From Armatimonadota bacterium (GTDB lineage Bacteria; Armatimonadota; Zipacnadia; Zipacnadales; JABUFB01), in NCBI GenBank assembly GCA_018056145.1, contig JAGPGE010000415.1:1-5767 (forward strand): 5,767 nt of DNA. The letters run 5' to 3'. Made by a program: the position numbers and the translations under genes. This document shows positions 1-5,501 of the stretch, in pieces. The notes under the pieces were generated by a model. That model did not search any database and was not told the origin of the DNA. It saw only the letters and a program-made list of their open reading frames with translations. Each line of letters begins with the position of its first letter. Position 1 is the stretch's first letter.

Positions 1-358
1 CGGCCTTCATGCTCGCCATCGGGTCGGCCTGTCCGCGCCACGCGGCATCATCACTGCCCGGGTGCTGAATGTGGACGCAAAGGTAGCCGTAGCTCGCCCA
101 GTGTCGGCCCAGGTACTCGTACCCGCTTCGGGTGCCGCCGAGACCGTGGGAGAAGACGATTACGGGAAGCTGGCCGTCCGCGCCGTCGGGGACGTACATG
201 CGCACGGGCATGACCCGGTCGCGCGCGGTGTCGGTCCAGTCCTGCTCGACAACGCTGACCGTGTACGGCCCGGGCTGGGAGGCGTAGGGAGTCGGCTCGG
301 CGCAGGCGCATCCGAGACAGACAATAAAGGTAAGAAGGCCGGGGATTGAGCGGTGCAT
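1..358 (-). CDS. Secreted alpha/beta hydrolase (dienelactone hydrolase / PAF-acetylhydrolase-like), N-terminal part
   Basis: The frame is open from the ATG at 358 to the window edge, giving 119 visible residues; the C-terminal part is missing. Residues 1-20 look like an export signal: a basic start (MHR), a hydrophobic core (GLLTFIVCLG), and an Ala-Cys-Ala site that would allow cleavage before Glu21. Cys17 and Cys19 make a lipoprotein possible, but neither sits in a canonical lipobox. Residues 41-58 (a WTDTARDR stretch followed by a beta strand and YVPDG) lead into PVIVFSHGLGG at 65-75, the oxyanion-loop region of alpha/beta hydrolases. HWASYGYLCVHIQHPGSDDAAWRG follows at 86-109. This pattern is typical of predicted dienelactone hydrolase / PAF-acetylhydrolase-like proteins, which cleave esters or similar bonds. 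The nucleophile motif GxSxG and the rest of the triad would lie beyond the window, so activity cannot be judged. AGGAG at 368-372, 9 nt before the ATG, supports this start. The 239-nt gap from the upstream GH43 gene suggests its own promoter, but none is clear. Confidence 0.82.
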   Translation of the reverse strand, partial: MHRSIPGLLTFIVCLGCACAEPTPYASQPGPYTVSVVEQDWTDTARDRVMPVRMYVPDGADGQLPVIVFSHGLGGTRSGYEYLGRHWASYGYLCVHIQHPGSDDAAWRGQADPMASMKA

Positions 359-481
359 AAGCGATCACTCCTGATGATCAAGGGCGGCGCGGGATGCTCT
401 CACGCATGCATGGACGGATCAAGAGAAAAGAGGTTCAGAGAGACTACGTTAAGGAGATGAGGAGGAAGGCAACAGCGCTCG

Positions 482-496
482 GCGGGCAAGCCCGCT
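482..496. repeat. Lone REP-like palindrome
   Basis: GCGGGCAAGCCCGCT lies here, in the spacer between the GH43 and hydrolase genes. The palindrome (GCGGGC, AA, GCCCGC) is identical to the one found three times in the tandem array at 5519-5767. The next bases also resemble the array: TCAACATG here against CCTACAATG there. It therefore looks like a dispersed repeat family. Read on the minus strand, the RNA would form GCGGG-CUUG-CCCGC, a stem closed by a stable CUUG tetraloop. It could act as a transcript-stabilising hairpin between the two genes or be a REP-type element; the sequence alone does not decide. Confidence 0.6.
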
Positions 497-541
497 TCAA
501 CATGCCCACTGGAAGCGGGAAAGACGACCGCACAGGCGGGG

Positions 542-591
542 ACGCGTGCGCCACGCGTATCACTGGGGAGACTCCGCGACTGGAGGCGGAG
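542..591 (-). other. Two hairpins just downstream of the GH43 stop codon
   Basis: CTCCGC (572-577) pairs with GCGGAG (586-591) across an 8-nt loop, starting 6 nt past the GH43 stop codon. ACGCGTG (542-548) pairs perfectly with CACGCGT (552-558) across a 3-nt loop. Their position at the 3' end of the lepA-GH43 unit fits transcript-end or mRNA-protecting hairpins. Neither is followed by a T-run on the minus strand, so they do not meet the usual criteria for an intrinsic terminator. Confidence 0.4.
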
Positions 592-597
592 CGTAAG

Positions 598-1446
598 TCA
601 CCGGCCCACGGGACTGCTCAGCTTCCACACGCCGTCCGCTTGCTCGATCTCCGCGATCCATACCCGCTCATTGGGCGTGGAGTTCGGCCTATGGAAGCTG
701 GTGTAGGACTTTCCATCGAACCCACGAAAGACGCAGTTGTGGCCGCCATCCTGGGCGATGACCGGCTCCGCCGACTGCTGGTACGGTCCGGTGATGGTCG
801 GGGCGGTGGCGAACCCTGTGCAATAGCCGTCGCGGGCGTTGAAGCTGGACCAGAACAGGTTGTACACCCCGTCACGCAGGACCATCATCGGGCCGTCGAT
901 CACGTTGTTGCACCAGGTCGCGGACTTGCCCCGGAACAGGAAGTGGGGCGTTCCCACCAACTCCGAGTAGTCCGGGGCGATGCGCTGGGCCCACATCTCG
1001 CCGATCTCGCACTGCACCCATTCGTGAACGTAGATGAACCACTCGGCGCCGTCGTCATCAGTGAACAGGTGTCCGTCGAGGCACTCCCATTCCGGCGGGG
1101 TTAGTGGCTGGTCGGAGACATTCACAAAGGGCCCCAGCGGGGAGTCACTCACGGCGACGCCGGTGCCCCGGCAGGTGGTGTCGGAGTTGCCAGAGTAGAA
1201 GAGCCAGAAGCGTCCCTTGCGGTATACCATCTCGGGCGCCCAGAACTGGTATGCGGCCCAGGTCGGGTTCTCCTGGCGCTGCAGGATGAACCCGTGGTCG
1301 GTCCAGTCGATGAGGTCCTTCGAACTGTAGCAGCGGAACCCGCCGGTCTCCTTACCCCAGAAGTCTCCTGTCGAGCCGGTGAGGTAGTATGTGCCCTCGT
1401 GGGGCATGATCCACGGGTCGCGCATGTGGATTTCGCTGGCGAGCAT
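598..1446 (-). CDS. Glycoside hydrolase family 43-type beta-propeller enzyme
   Basis: This 282-aa protein has the layout of a single GH43 five-bladed beta-propeller domain. GH43 enzymes cleave alpha-L-arabinofuranosyl or beta-D-xylosyl linkages by inversion. Asp10 in MRDPWIM is the expected catalytic base, WAPEM at 69-73 is the family's blade motif, and Asp124 in ECLDGHLF fits the pKa-modulating Asp. GGHNCVF at 234-240 supplies the conserved central His236, and SFHRPN follows at 250-255. The usual general-acid Glu (in an EGP motif) is replaced by Asp184 in VIDGPMM. Family members that I recall with HEWVQ (here 141-145) and ECLDG also carry DGP, so this may mark a subgroup rather than a dead enzyme. 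There is no signal peptide or binding module, so it is probably cytoplasmic and acts on imported oligosaccharides. GGGAGGG at 1455-1461, 8 nt upstream, fixes the start. The gene begins 24 nt after lepA ends and is probably co-transcribed with it. The exact substrate cannot be assigned. Confidence 0.88.
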   Translation of the reverse strand: MLASEIHMRDPWIMPHEGTYYLTGSTGDFWGKETGGFRCYSSKDLIDWTDHGFILQRQENPTWAAYQFWAPEMVYRKGRFWLFYSGNSDTTCRGTGVAVSDSPLGPFVNVSDQPLTPPEWECLDGHLFTDDDGAEWFIYVHEWVQCEIGEMWAQRIAPDYSELVGTPHFLFRGKSATWCNNVIDGPMMVLRDGVYNLFWSSFNARDGYCTGFATAPTITGPYQQSAEPVIAQDGGHNCVFRGFDGKSYTSFHRPNSTPNERVWIAEIEQADGVWKLSSPVGR

Positions 1447-1454
1447 CGGCGAAG

Positions 1455-1461
1455 CCCTCCC
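1455..1461 (-). promoter_or_regulatory. Strong ribosome binding site of the GH43 gene
   Basis: GGGAGGG on the minus strand sits 8 nt before the ATG at 1446, inside the 24-nt gap after the lepA stop codon. It selects this start over the out-of-frame ATG at 1465. It also shows that the GH43 gene can be translated efficiently from the lepA transcript. Confidence 0.7.
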
Positions 1462-1470
1462 GCATCTGGC

Positions 1471-3270
1471 TCAGTCCAACTGCAGCACCGCCATGAAGGC
1501 CTCCTGCGGAACCTCCACATGCCCCACTTGCTTCATCCGCTTCTTGCCCTCTTTCTGCTTCTCAAGCAGCTTGCGCTTGCGGGTGATGTCCCCGCCGTAG
1601 CACTTCTCCAGTACGTCCTTGCGCAGCGGCTGGACTCGGGTGGAGGAGATCACCCGCCCGCCGATGGAGGCCTGAATTCGCACCTCGAACAGCTGCCGCG
1701 GAATGGTCTCCTTGAGCTTACTGCAGATGCTCCGACCGCGCCTGTCCGCGAACTGCCGGTGGGTGATGACCGCGAGAGCATCCACCGGGTCGCCGTTGAT
1801 CGAGATCTCCACCTTCACCAGGTCGGATTCCTGATAGCCCGCAAGCTCGTAGTCCAAGGTTGCATAGCCCCGGGTCGAGGACTTCAGGGCATCGTAATAG
1901 TCCACGATGATCTCGCCCAGGGGAAGCCTGTAATGGAGAGCCACACGGTCTCCGTACAGGTAGTCCATTCTTTCGAAGACGCCCCGGCGGTCCTCGGAAA
2001 GCTGCATGCACGCCCCAACATGCTTCTGGGGGGACATGATGGTCGCGTTCACAACAGGCTCTTCGAATACCTCAATCTCGCCGGCTTCCGGAATCTGCGC
2101 GGGGTTCTCCACCTCGAACACTTCGCCGCGTTTGTTCATGATCCGGTACACGACGCTGGGCGCGGTGGCAACGAGGTCCAGGTCATACTCGCGCTCGAGA
2201 CGCTCCTGGACGATTTCCATGTGCAGCAGGCCCAGGAACCCGCAGCGGAACCCGAAGCCCAGGGCTGCGGATGTCTCCGGCTCGTACTTGAGTGAGGCAT
2301 CGTTCAGGGAAAGCTTGTCCAGCGCATCCTGCAGGTTGCGGTAGTCCGCGTTGTCGGTGGGATACAGGCCGCAGAATACCATGGGCTTCGCGGGACGGTA
2401 CCCCGGGAAGGGCTCGGTCGCCGGGTTCTTCGCGTGTGTGATGGTATCGCCCACCCGGGCATCCTTGACGCCCTTCACATTCGCCATCAGGTACCCAACA
2501 TGGCCGGCAGGCAAGCAATCCGTCCGGGTCATGGCGGGGCTGAAGACGCCGACCTCCGTGACGTCGAACTCCTTGCCCCCGGCCATCATGCGAATGCGGT
2601 CGCCCGGCTTCACAAGCCCGTCCTCGACGCGGATGTAGGCGACAACGCCCCGGTGCTGGTCGAATTCGGAGTCGAAGATGAGGGCCCGAAGCGGGTCATC
2701 GTCCTTGCCCGCGGGTGGCGGGACGCGGTCCACAATGGCCTGCAGGAGTTCGGCGACGCCTTCCCCGGTCTTCCCGGAGGTGAAGACAATCTCCTCGGAA
2801 TCCAGCCCAAAGGTCTGCTCGATCTCCTCGCAGGCATGATCGCGGTCGAACAGCGGCAGGTCGATCTTGTTCACAACCGGGATGATCTCGAGGCCCTCTT
2901 CCAGCGCGAGATAGGCGTTGGAGACAGTCTGGGCCTCCACGCCCTGGCTGACATCCACGAGAAGAACCGCACCCTCACAGGCGCGCAGTGCCCGGGAGAC
3001 CTCATACTGGAAGTCCACGTGGCCGGGGGTGTCGATGAGGTTGAGCAGGTATGTTTCGCCATCGGCGGCCTGCCACTGCATGCGCACCGCGCTGGCCTTG
3101 ATGGTGATGCCGCGCTCGCGCTCGAGGTCCATGGAATCCAGGACCTGGTCCATCATTTCGCGCTCACTAATGGCTCCAGTGCGCTCCAGCATACGGTCGG
3201 CGAGAGTGCTCTTGCCGTGGTCGATGTGAGCGATGATGCAGAAGTTACGGATGCGTTCCTTGGGTGTCAT
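1471..3270 (-). CDS. lepA: Elongation factor 4 (LepA), ribosome-associated GTPase
   Basis: LepA/EF-4 is a translational GTPase that binds the ribosome and is linked to back-translocation, ribosome biogenesis and recovery of stalled translation. The protein is 599 aa, the usual length. The G domain holds G1 AHIDHGKST (14-22), G2 RGITIK (53-58), G3 DTPGH (80-84, with His84 as the catalytic His), G4 NKID (134-137) and a G5-like SGKTG (165-169, where SAK is more common). Domain II follows from about 195. The elongation-factor C-terminal folds come next, with the characteristic stretches GFGFRCGFLGLLHMEIVQERLERE at about 338-361 and the DYYDALKSSTRGYATLDYE region at 457-475. The LepA-specific C-terminal domain contains CYGGDITRKRKLLEKQKEGKKRMKQ at 557-581. 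Bacterial LepA usually has HVDFSYEVSR after DTPG; here the Ser is Gln88. The start gives the standard N-terminus RIRNFCIIAHIDHGK. The Shine-Dalgarno is weak: GGAG lies 16 nt upstream. A promoter candidate lies at 3344-3372, and the GH43 gene follows directly. Confidence 0.98.
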   Translation of the reverse strand: MTPKERIRNFCIIAHIDHGKSTLADRMLERTGAISEREMMDQVLDSMDLERERGITIKASAVRMQWQAADGETYLLNLIDTPGHVDFQYEVSRALRACEGAVLLVDVSQGVEAQTVSNAYLALEEGLEIIPVVNKIDLPLFDRDHACEEIEQTFGLDSEEIVFTSGKTGEGVAELLQAIVDRVPPPAGKDDDPLRALIFDSEFDQHRGVVAYIRVEDGLVKPGDRIRMMAGGKEFDVTEVGVFSPAMTRTDCLPAGHVGYLMANVKGVKDARVGDTITHAKNPATEPFPGYRPAKPMVFCGLYPTDNADYRNLQDALDKLSLNDASLKYEPETSAALGFGFRCGFLGLLHMEIVQERLEREYDLDLVATAPSVVYRIMNKRGEVFEVENPAQIPEAGEIEVFEEPVVNATIMSPQKHVGACMQLSEDRRGVFERMDYLYGDRVALHYRLPLGEIIVDYYDALKSSTRGYATLDYELAGYQESDLVKVEISINGDPVDALAVITHRQFADRRGRSICSKLKETIPRQLFEVRIQASIGGRVISSTRVQPLRKDVLEKCYGGDITRKRKLLEKQKEGKKRMKQVGHVEVPQEAFMAVLQLD

Positions 3271-3343
3271 CGAGTGCGTTGATCGTCTCCAGCCCTGCAG
3301 CCAGTTACGGAGGGGGACTTCACAGGGAATGATTGATGGTGGG

Positions 3344-3372
3344 ATTGTAGCCGAATCCGCGGATTCGCGCCA
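3344..3372 (-). promoter_or_regulatory. Putative lepA promoter with a 16-bp palindrome in the spacer
   Basis: On the minus strand TACAAT (3344-3349) matches the -10 consensus at five of six positions. It is separated by 17 nt from a weak -35-like TGGCGC (3367-3372). The spacer is almost filled by the perfect palindrome CGAATCCGCGGATTCG (3352-3367). Transcription would start near 3337, leaving a leader of about 67 nt before the lepA ATG. The palindrome is placed where a dimeric repressor would block RNA polymerase, but the -35 is poor and the regulator is unknown. Confidence 0.4.
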
Positions 3373-3584
3373 GTGGGGGAGCCATTGCAGGGTGCGTTCC
3401 CCGAAAGGCGGTGGGCTGTGGGGCGATGGCGAGCTGTGTTCGGCCCATACTGCGTACTACGGTGCTCTTGGGCCGTGGCCTTGGCCTCACAGCCCGCGAA
3501 GCGGGCGGTACAAGGATAGCCAGGGTAAGGCCCGCGTAGCGGGACGCAGCCCCTGGACTCACGCGGCCTGAGAATGCCCCAAGA

Positions 3585-3648
3585 GCCCCTGACAAGGGGC
3601 GACACACCCGTATGGTGGCACAGTATTGTGTCGCCCCCATTAGGGGGC
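3585..3648. repeat. Mirrored double hairpin inside an outer stem
   Basis: GCCCCT-GACA-AGGGGC (3585-3600) and GCCCCC-ATTA-GGGGGC (3633-3648) are two 6-bp hairpins with 4-nt loops. They are inverted copies of one unit. Their inner flanks GCGACACA (3599-3606) and TGTGTCGC (3627-3634) pair perfectly over eight bases around a 20-nt loop. The DNA or RNA can therefore fold either as two small hairpins or as one longer stem. The two choices share the bases at 3599-3600 and 3633-3634, and so compete at the edges. Confidence 0.65.
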
Positions 3649-3672
3649 TCAAGGCACATACTGTCGCTGGTC

Positions 3673-3711
3673 CCACGGGTTCCGTTCCGCTTCGCTCCAC
3701 TCCACCCGTGG
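3673..3711. repeat. Hairpin with purine-rich loop containing GCGAAGC
   Basis: CCACGGGT (3673-3680) pairs with ACCCGTGG (3704-3711). On the minus strand the 23-nt loop is nearly all purine plus C, and holds GCGAAGC (plus-strand GCTTCGC at 3689-3695), a heptamer known to form an unusually stable DNA mini-hairpin. The same heptamer caps the hairpin at 3492-3506 in the opposite orientation. Confidence 0.6.
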
Positions 3712-3762
3712 CCAATCTTGTCTCGCCCCATGTCGGGGGCTGTACGGCCTCAGCCCCAACCA

Positions 3763-4161
3763 CCTACCCAGAATTCCCCACATACACTATTGACAGATGA
3801 TGGCACCAGACACGTGATGTGCGTAGCGGTCTCGTAGGATTCCGCCTGATTCCGTGACCGGAATAGGAGCGTGAAACAGTGCCAGTTCTGTCGATTGGAT
3901 GGAAGATAGCCATTTGGGTTGCTGTCGGGATCTATCACTTTGCGATTGGAGCGTTCGACCCTTCCCGCGAGTGAGTCCAGCGACAGAGACGACGCCGGGA
4001 TCGATCCGCGGCCTCGCTCGGTGAGCCACCTGGGGGGCGAACCTTTCGTGGGCGCCCTGAATGCTCTCGCCAAAGCACCCGCCCCCGCTCGCCGCATGCG
4101 AGAGGTTGCCGTAGGTCGTATGTGACGCTCCTATCCGCATGCTTTCGTCCGCCCCCTCGCC
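3763..4161. other. Gene-free spacer downstream of the aminotransferase gene
   Basis: I find no gene, tRNA, riboswitch or intrinsic terminator in these 399 bases. The short open frames on both strands have no recognisable motif and no convincing ribosome binding site. Three small structures are visible. ATTCCG-TGAC-CGGAAT is a hairpin at 3849-3864. The perfect 10-bp inverted pair ATAGGAGCGT (3863-3872) / ACGCTCCTAT (4125-4134) encloses about 250 bp. The direct repeat CCGCATGC occurs at 4092-4099 and 4135-4142. TTGACA at 3789-3794 looks like a plus-strand -35, but it has no -10 at proper spacing and no gene after it. Confidence 0.5.
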
Positions 4162-5478
4162 CTACCCCTCCAGTTCCCCGATCACTTCCTCGAAGGCGTC
4201 GATGCTCTCGTCGGCCTGCTCCTTCGTGATCACAAGCGGCGGGGCGACCCGCAGCACATTGCCGTGGATGCCCACCTTGCCGCAGACCACGCCCTTCTCG
4301 GCCATCTTGCGGATCACCTGGTTGGTGATTTCCGGCGCGGGCTCCTTCGTCGCGCTGTCTTTCACGAACTCCAGGCCGATGACAAGCCCCTTGCCGCGCA
4401 CGTCGCCCAGGATATTGCAGCGATCCTTGATGCCCTCGAAGCGCTCGATCATCCCCGCGCCAACCGCTGCCGCGTTCTCCGCCAGGTTCTCGCTCTCCAT
4501 GATGTCCAGCACCGCGTGGCAGGCCGCGCAGGCGATGGGGTTCCCGCCGCTGGTGCTGCTCATCTCACCGGATTCGAGGATGTCGAACAGCCGCGCCTCG
4601 GCCATGAGCGCCGCGGTGGGCATGCCGCTGCCGATGCCCTTGCCCAGACAGAGCATGTTCGGCGTGAGACCCTCGTGCTCGATGCACAGGTACTTGCCGG
4701 TGCGGCCGAAGGATGCCTGGACCTCGTCAACGATGAACAGCGCGCCCTGGTCGGCGGCCCACTGCTGCACTCGCGTCAGCCAGCCCTCGGGCGGGAAAAT
4801 GAAGCCCGCGCCGCCCTGGTACGGTTCCACGATGACCGCCGCGAGATCCCCGGTGGAGGCGGTCTGCATGGCGTGGTCCAGGAAGCCCAGGCAGTGGAAG
4901 CCGCAGCTTTCGGGCTTCATGGCGAAGGGGCAGCGGTAGCAATAGGCATAGGGCGCATAGATGTGGCCGGGCATGAGTGGGCCCCACTGCTTTTTGGTGC
5001 CGATGCTCCCGGCGGCGCTCATCGCGGTCCCGGTGCGGCCGTGGAACCCGCCCCAGAAGGACAGGATTTCATGCCTGCCGGTGAAGCGCCTCGCAAGACG
5101 CATGGCTGCCTCGGTGGCCTCCGATCCGGTGGTGAGCATGAAGCAGCGGTCCAGGTTCTTCGCGCAGGCGGGCATTGACTCCACCAGGCGCTTGGAGACT
5201 GTGATGCGCTCCGGGGTGGGGTAGGCATAGGGGCACATCAGCTTCGCCACGGCGTCCTGAATCATCTGGACGTGATGGGGGTGGCAATGGCCGACATTCG
5301 TCACCAGGACGCCGCTGGTCCAGTCGATGTAGGTGTTCCCATCGACGTCTGTGACGATGCAGCCGGACGCGCTCTCCCAGACGAGGGGCGCATGCCCGGC
5401 ATAGCCTTTGCATTCGTATCGCTCGCCGATCTTGAGCAGTTCGGCGGATTTCGGTCCGGGAAGGATGTAGTTGGGCAT
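4162..5478 (-). CDS. PLP-dependent class III aminotransferase (GABA/ornithine aminotransferase type)
   Basis: A 438-aa fold-type I enzyme that moves an amino group from an amine or amino acid (GABA, ornithine or similar) to a 2-oxo acid, using PLP in the cytoplasm. Visible features in order: GSEATEAAMRLAR (118-130) for the PLP phosphate; FWGGFHGRTG (141-150), whose His146 should stack on the PLP ring; IVEPYQGGAG (216-225); IVDEVQASFGRTG (249-261), with Asp251 at the pyridine nitrogen and Gln254; LCLGKGIGSGMP (277-287), with Lys280 as the Schiff-base lysine; STSGGNP (308-314); and Arg409 in LRVAPPL as the likely carboxylate-binding Arg. A cysteine cluster, C-x2-C-x8-C-x3-C, lies at 180-196. 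The frame stays open upstream to 5706, but those 76 residues are translated repeat DNA. AGGAG at 5490-5494 and the family-like N-terminus MPNYILPGPKS support the start at 5478. GabT is the closest role I would guess, but class III enzymes are hard to assign by sequence alone, so I give no gene symbol. The gene is alone, with 891 nt before lepA. Confidence 0.92.
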   Translation of the reverse strand: MPNYILPGPKSAELLKIGERYECKGYAGHAPLVWESASGCIVTDVDGNTYIDWTSGVLVTNVGHCHPHHVQMIQDAVAKLMCPYAYPTPERITVSKRLVESMPACAKNLDRCFMLTTGSEATEAAMRLARRFTGRHEILSFWGGFHGRTGTAMSAAGSIGTKKQWGPLMPGHIYAPYAYCYRCPFAMKPESCGFHCLGFLDHAMQTASTGDLAAVIVEPYQGGAGFIFPPEGWLTRVQQWAADQGALFIVDEVQASFGRTGKYLCIEHEGLTPNMLCLGKGIGSGMPTAALMAEARLFDILESGEMSSTSGGNPIACAACHAVLDIMESENLAENAAAVGAGMIERFEGIKDRCNILGDVRGKGLVIGLEFVKDSATKEPAPEITNQVIRKMAEKGVVCGKVGIHGNVLRVAPPLVITKEQADESIDAFEEVIGELEG

Positions 5479-5489
5479 CAGGGGGTCAA

Positions 5490-5494
5490 CTCCT
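5490..5494 (-). promoter_or_regulatory. Ribosome binding site deciding the aminotransferase start
   Basis: AGGAG on the minus strand lies 11 nt before the ATG at 5478. The in-frame ATG at 5706 sits inside the 109-bp repeat array, and its extension has no family similarity. This site therefore argues for the shorter protein. Confidence 0.6.
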
Positions 5495-5501
5495 GCATGA
5501 T

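Larger units (their letters stand above)
3413..3741. repeat. Hairpin-mosaic intergenic repeat region
   Basis: About 330 bp between the aminotransferase and lepA genes consists largely of short GC-rich inverted repeats. The pairs are GGGCTGTG/CACAGCCC (3413-3420 with 3488-3495), CGGCCCA/TGGGCCG (3431-3437 with 3469-3475), GCCCGC-GAA-GCGGGC (3492-3506), CCCGC-GTA-GCGGG (3531-3543) nested inside CCAGGG/CCCTGG (3520-3525 with 3551-3556), a mirrored pair of hairpins at 3585-3648, CCACGGGT/ACCCGTGG (3673-3680 with 3704-3711), and GCCCC/GGGGC (3725-3729 with 3736-3740). The alternation of AGCCCC-GGGGCGACA modules with longer stems capped by GCGAAGC or GCTTCGC resembles intergenic repeats I recall from Planctomycetota and Bacteroidota. 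Frames through it give Arg/Pro/Ser-rich translations without a recognisable domain, so I call no gene here. Function is unknown; a mobile non-autonomous element or a structured RNA are both possible. Confidence 0.65.

Noticed and set aside
51..381. Two alternative minus-strand frames over the hydrolase fragment
   Set aside because: They are Arg/Pro/Ser-rich and have no motif. The frame starting at 358 has a signal peptide, FSHGLGG and a ribosome binding site, and stays open to the edge.
572..591. Intrinsic terminator after the GH43 gene
   Set aside because: The hairpin is real but is not followed by a T-run on the minus strand, so it is listed only as a hairpin.
394..1104. Long plus-strand open frame (236 codons) opposite the GH43 gene
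   Set aside because: It overlaps a well-supported minus-strand gene, has no recognisable motif, and is expected from antisense reading of high-GC coding DNA.
1294..2295. 333-codon plus-strand open frame opposite lepA
   Set aside because: lepA is certain on the other strand, and the translation shows no domain. Long antisense frames are common in high-GC genes.
3267..3763. Overlapping minus-strand open frames of about 150 codons between lepA and the aminotransferase
   Set aside because: They are translations of the hairpin repeats (runs of Arg, Pro and Gly), without family motifs or ribosome binding sites.
3789..3817. Plus-strand promoter beginning with TTGACA
   Set aside because: The hexamer 17 nt downstream (CGTGAT) is a poor -10, and no plus-strand gene follows.
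3935..4020. tRNA gene suggested by GTTCGACC and GGATCGATCC strings
   Set aside because: The flanking bases do not form a T-arm stem, and no acceptor or anticodon arm could be built around either string.
3787..4140. Minus-strand open frame of 117 codons in the spacer
   Set aside because: No domain, no hydrophobic pattern, no clear ribosome binding site, and a competing frame over the same DNA looks equally good. I cannot support a gene.
4264..5178. 304-codon plus-strand open frame opposite the aminotransferase
   Set aside because: It is an antisense shadow of a gene with all PLP motifs intact, and the translation is rich in Ala/Gly/His without a fold signature.
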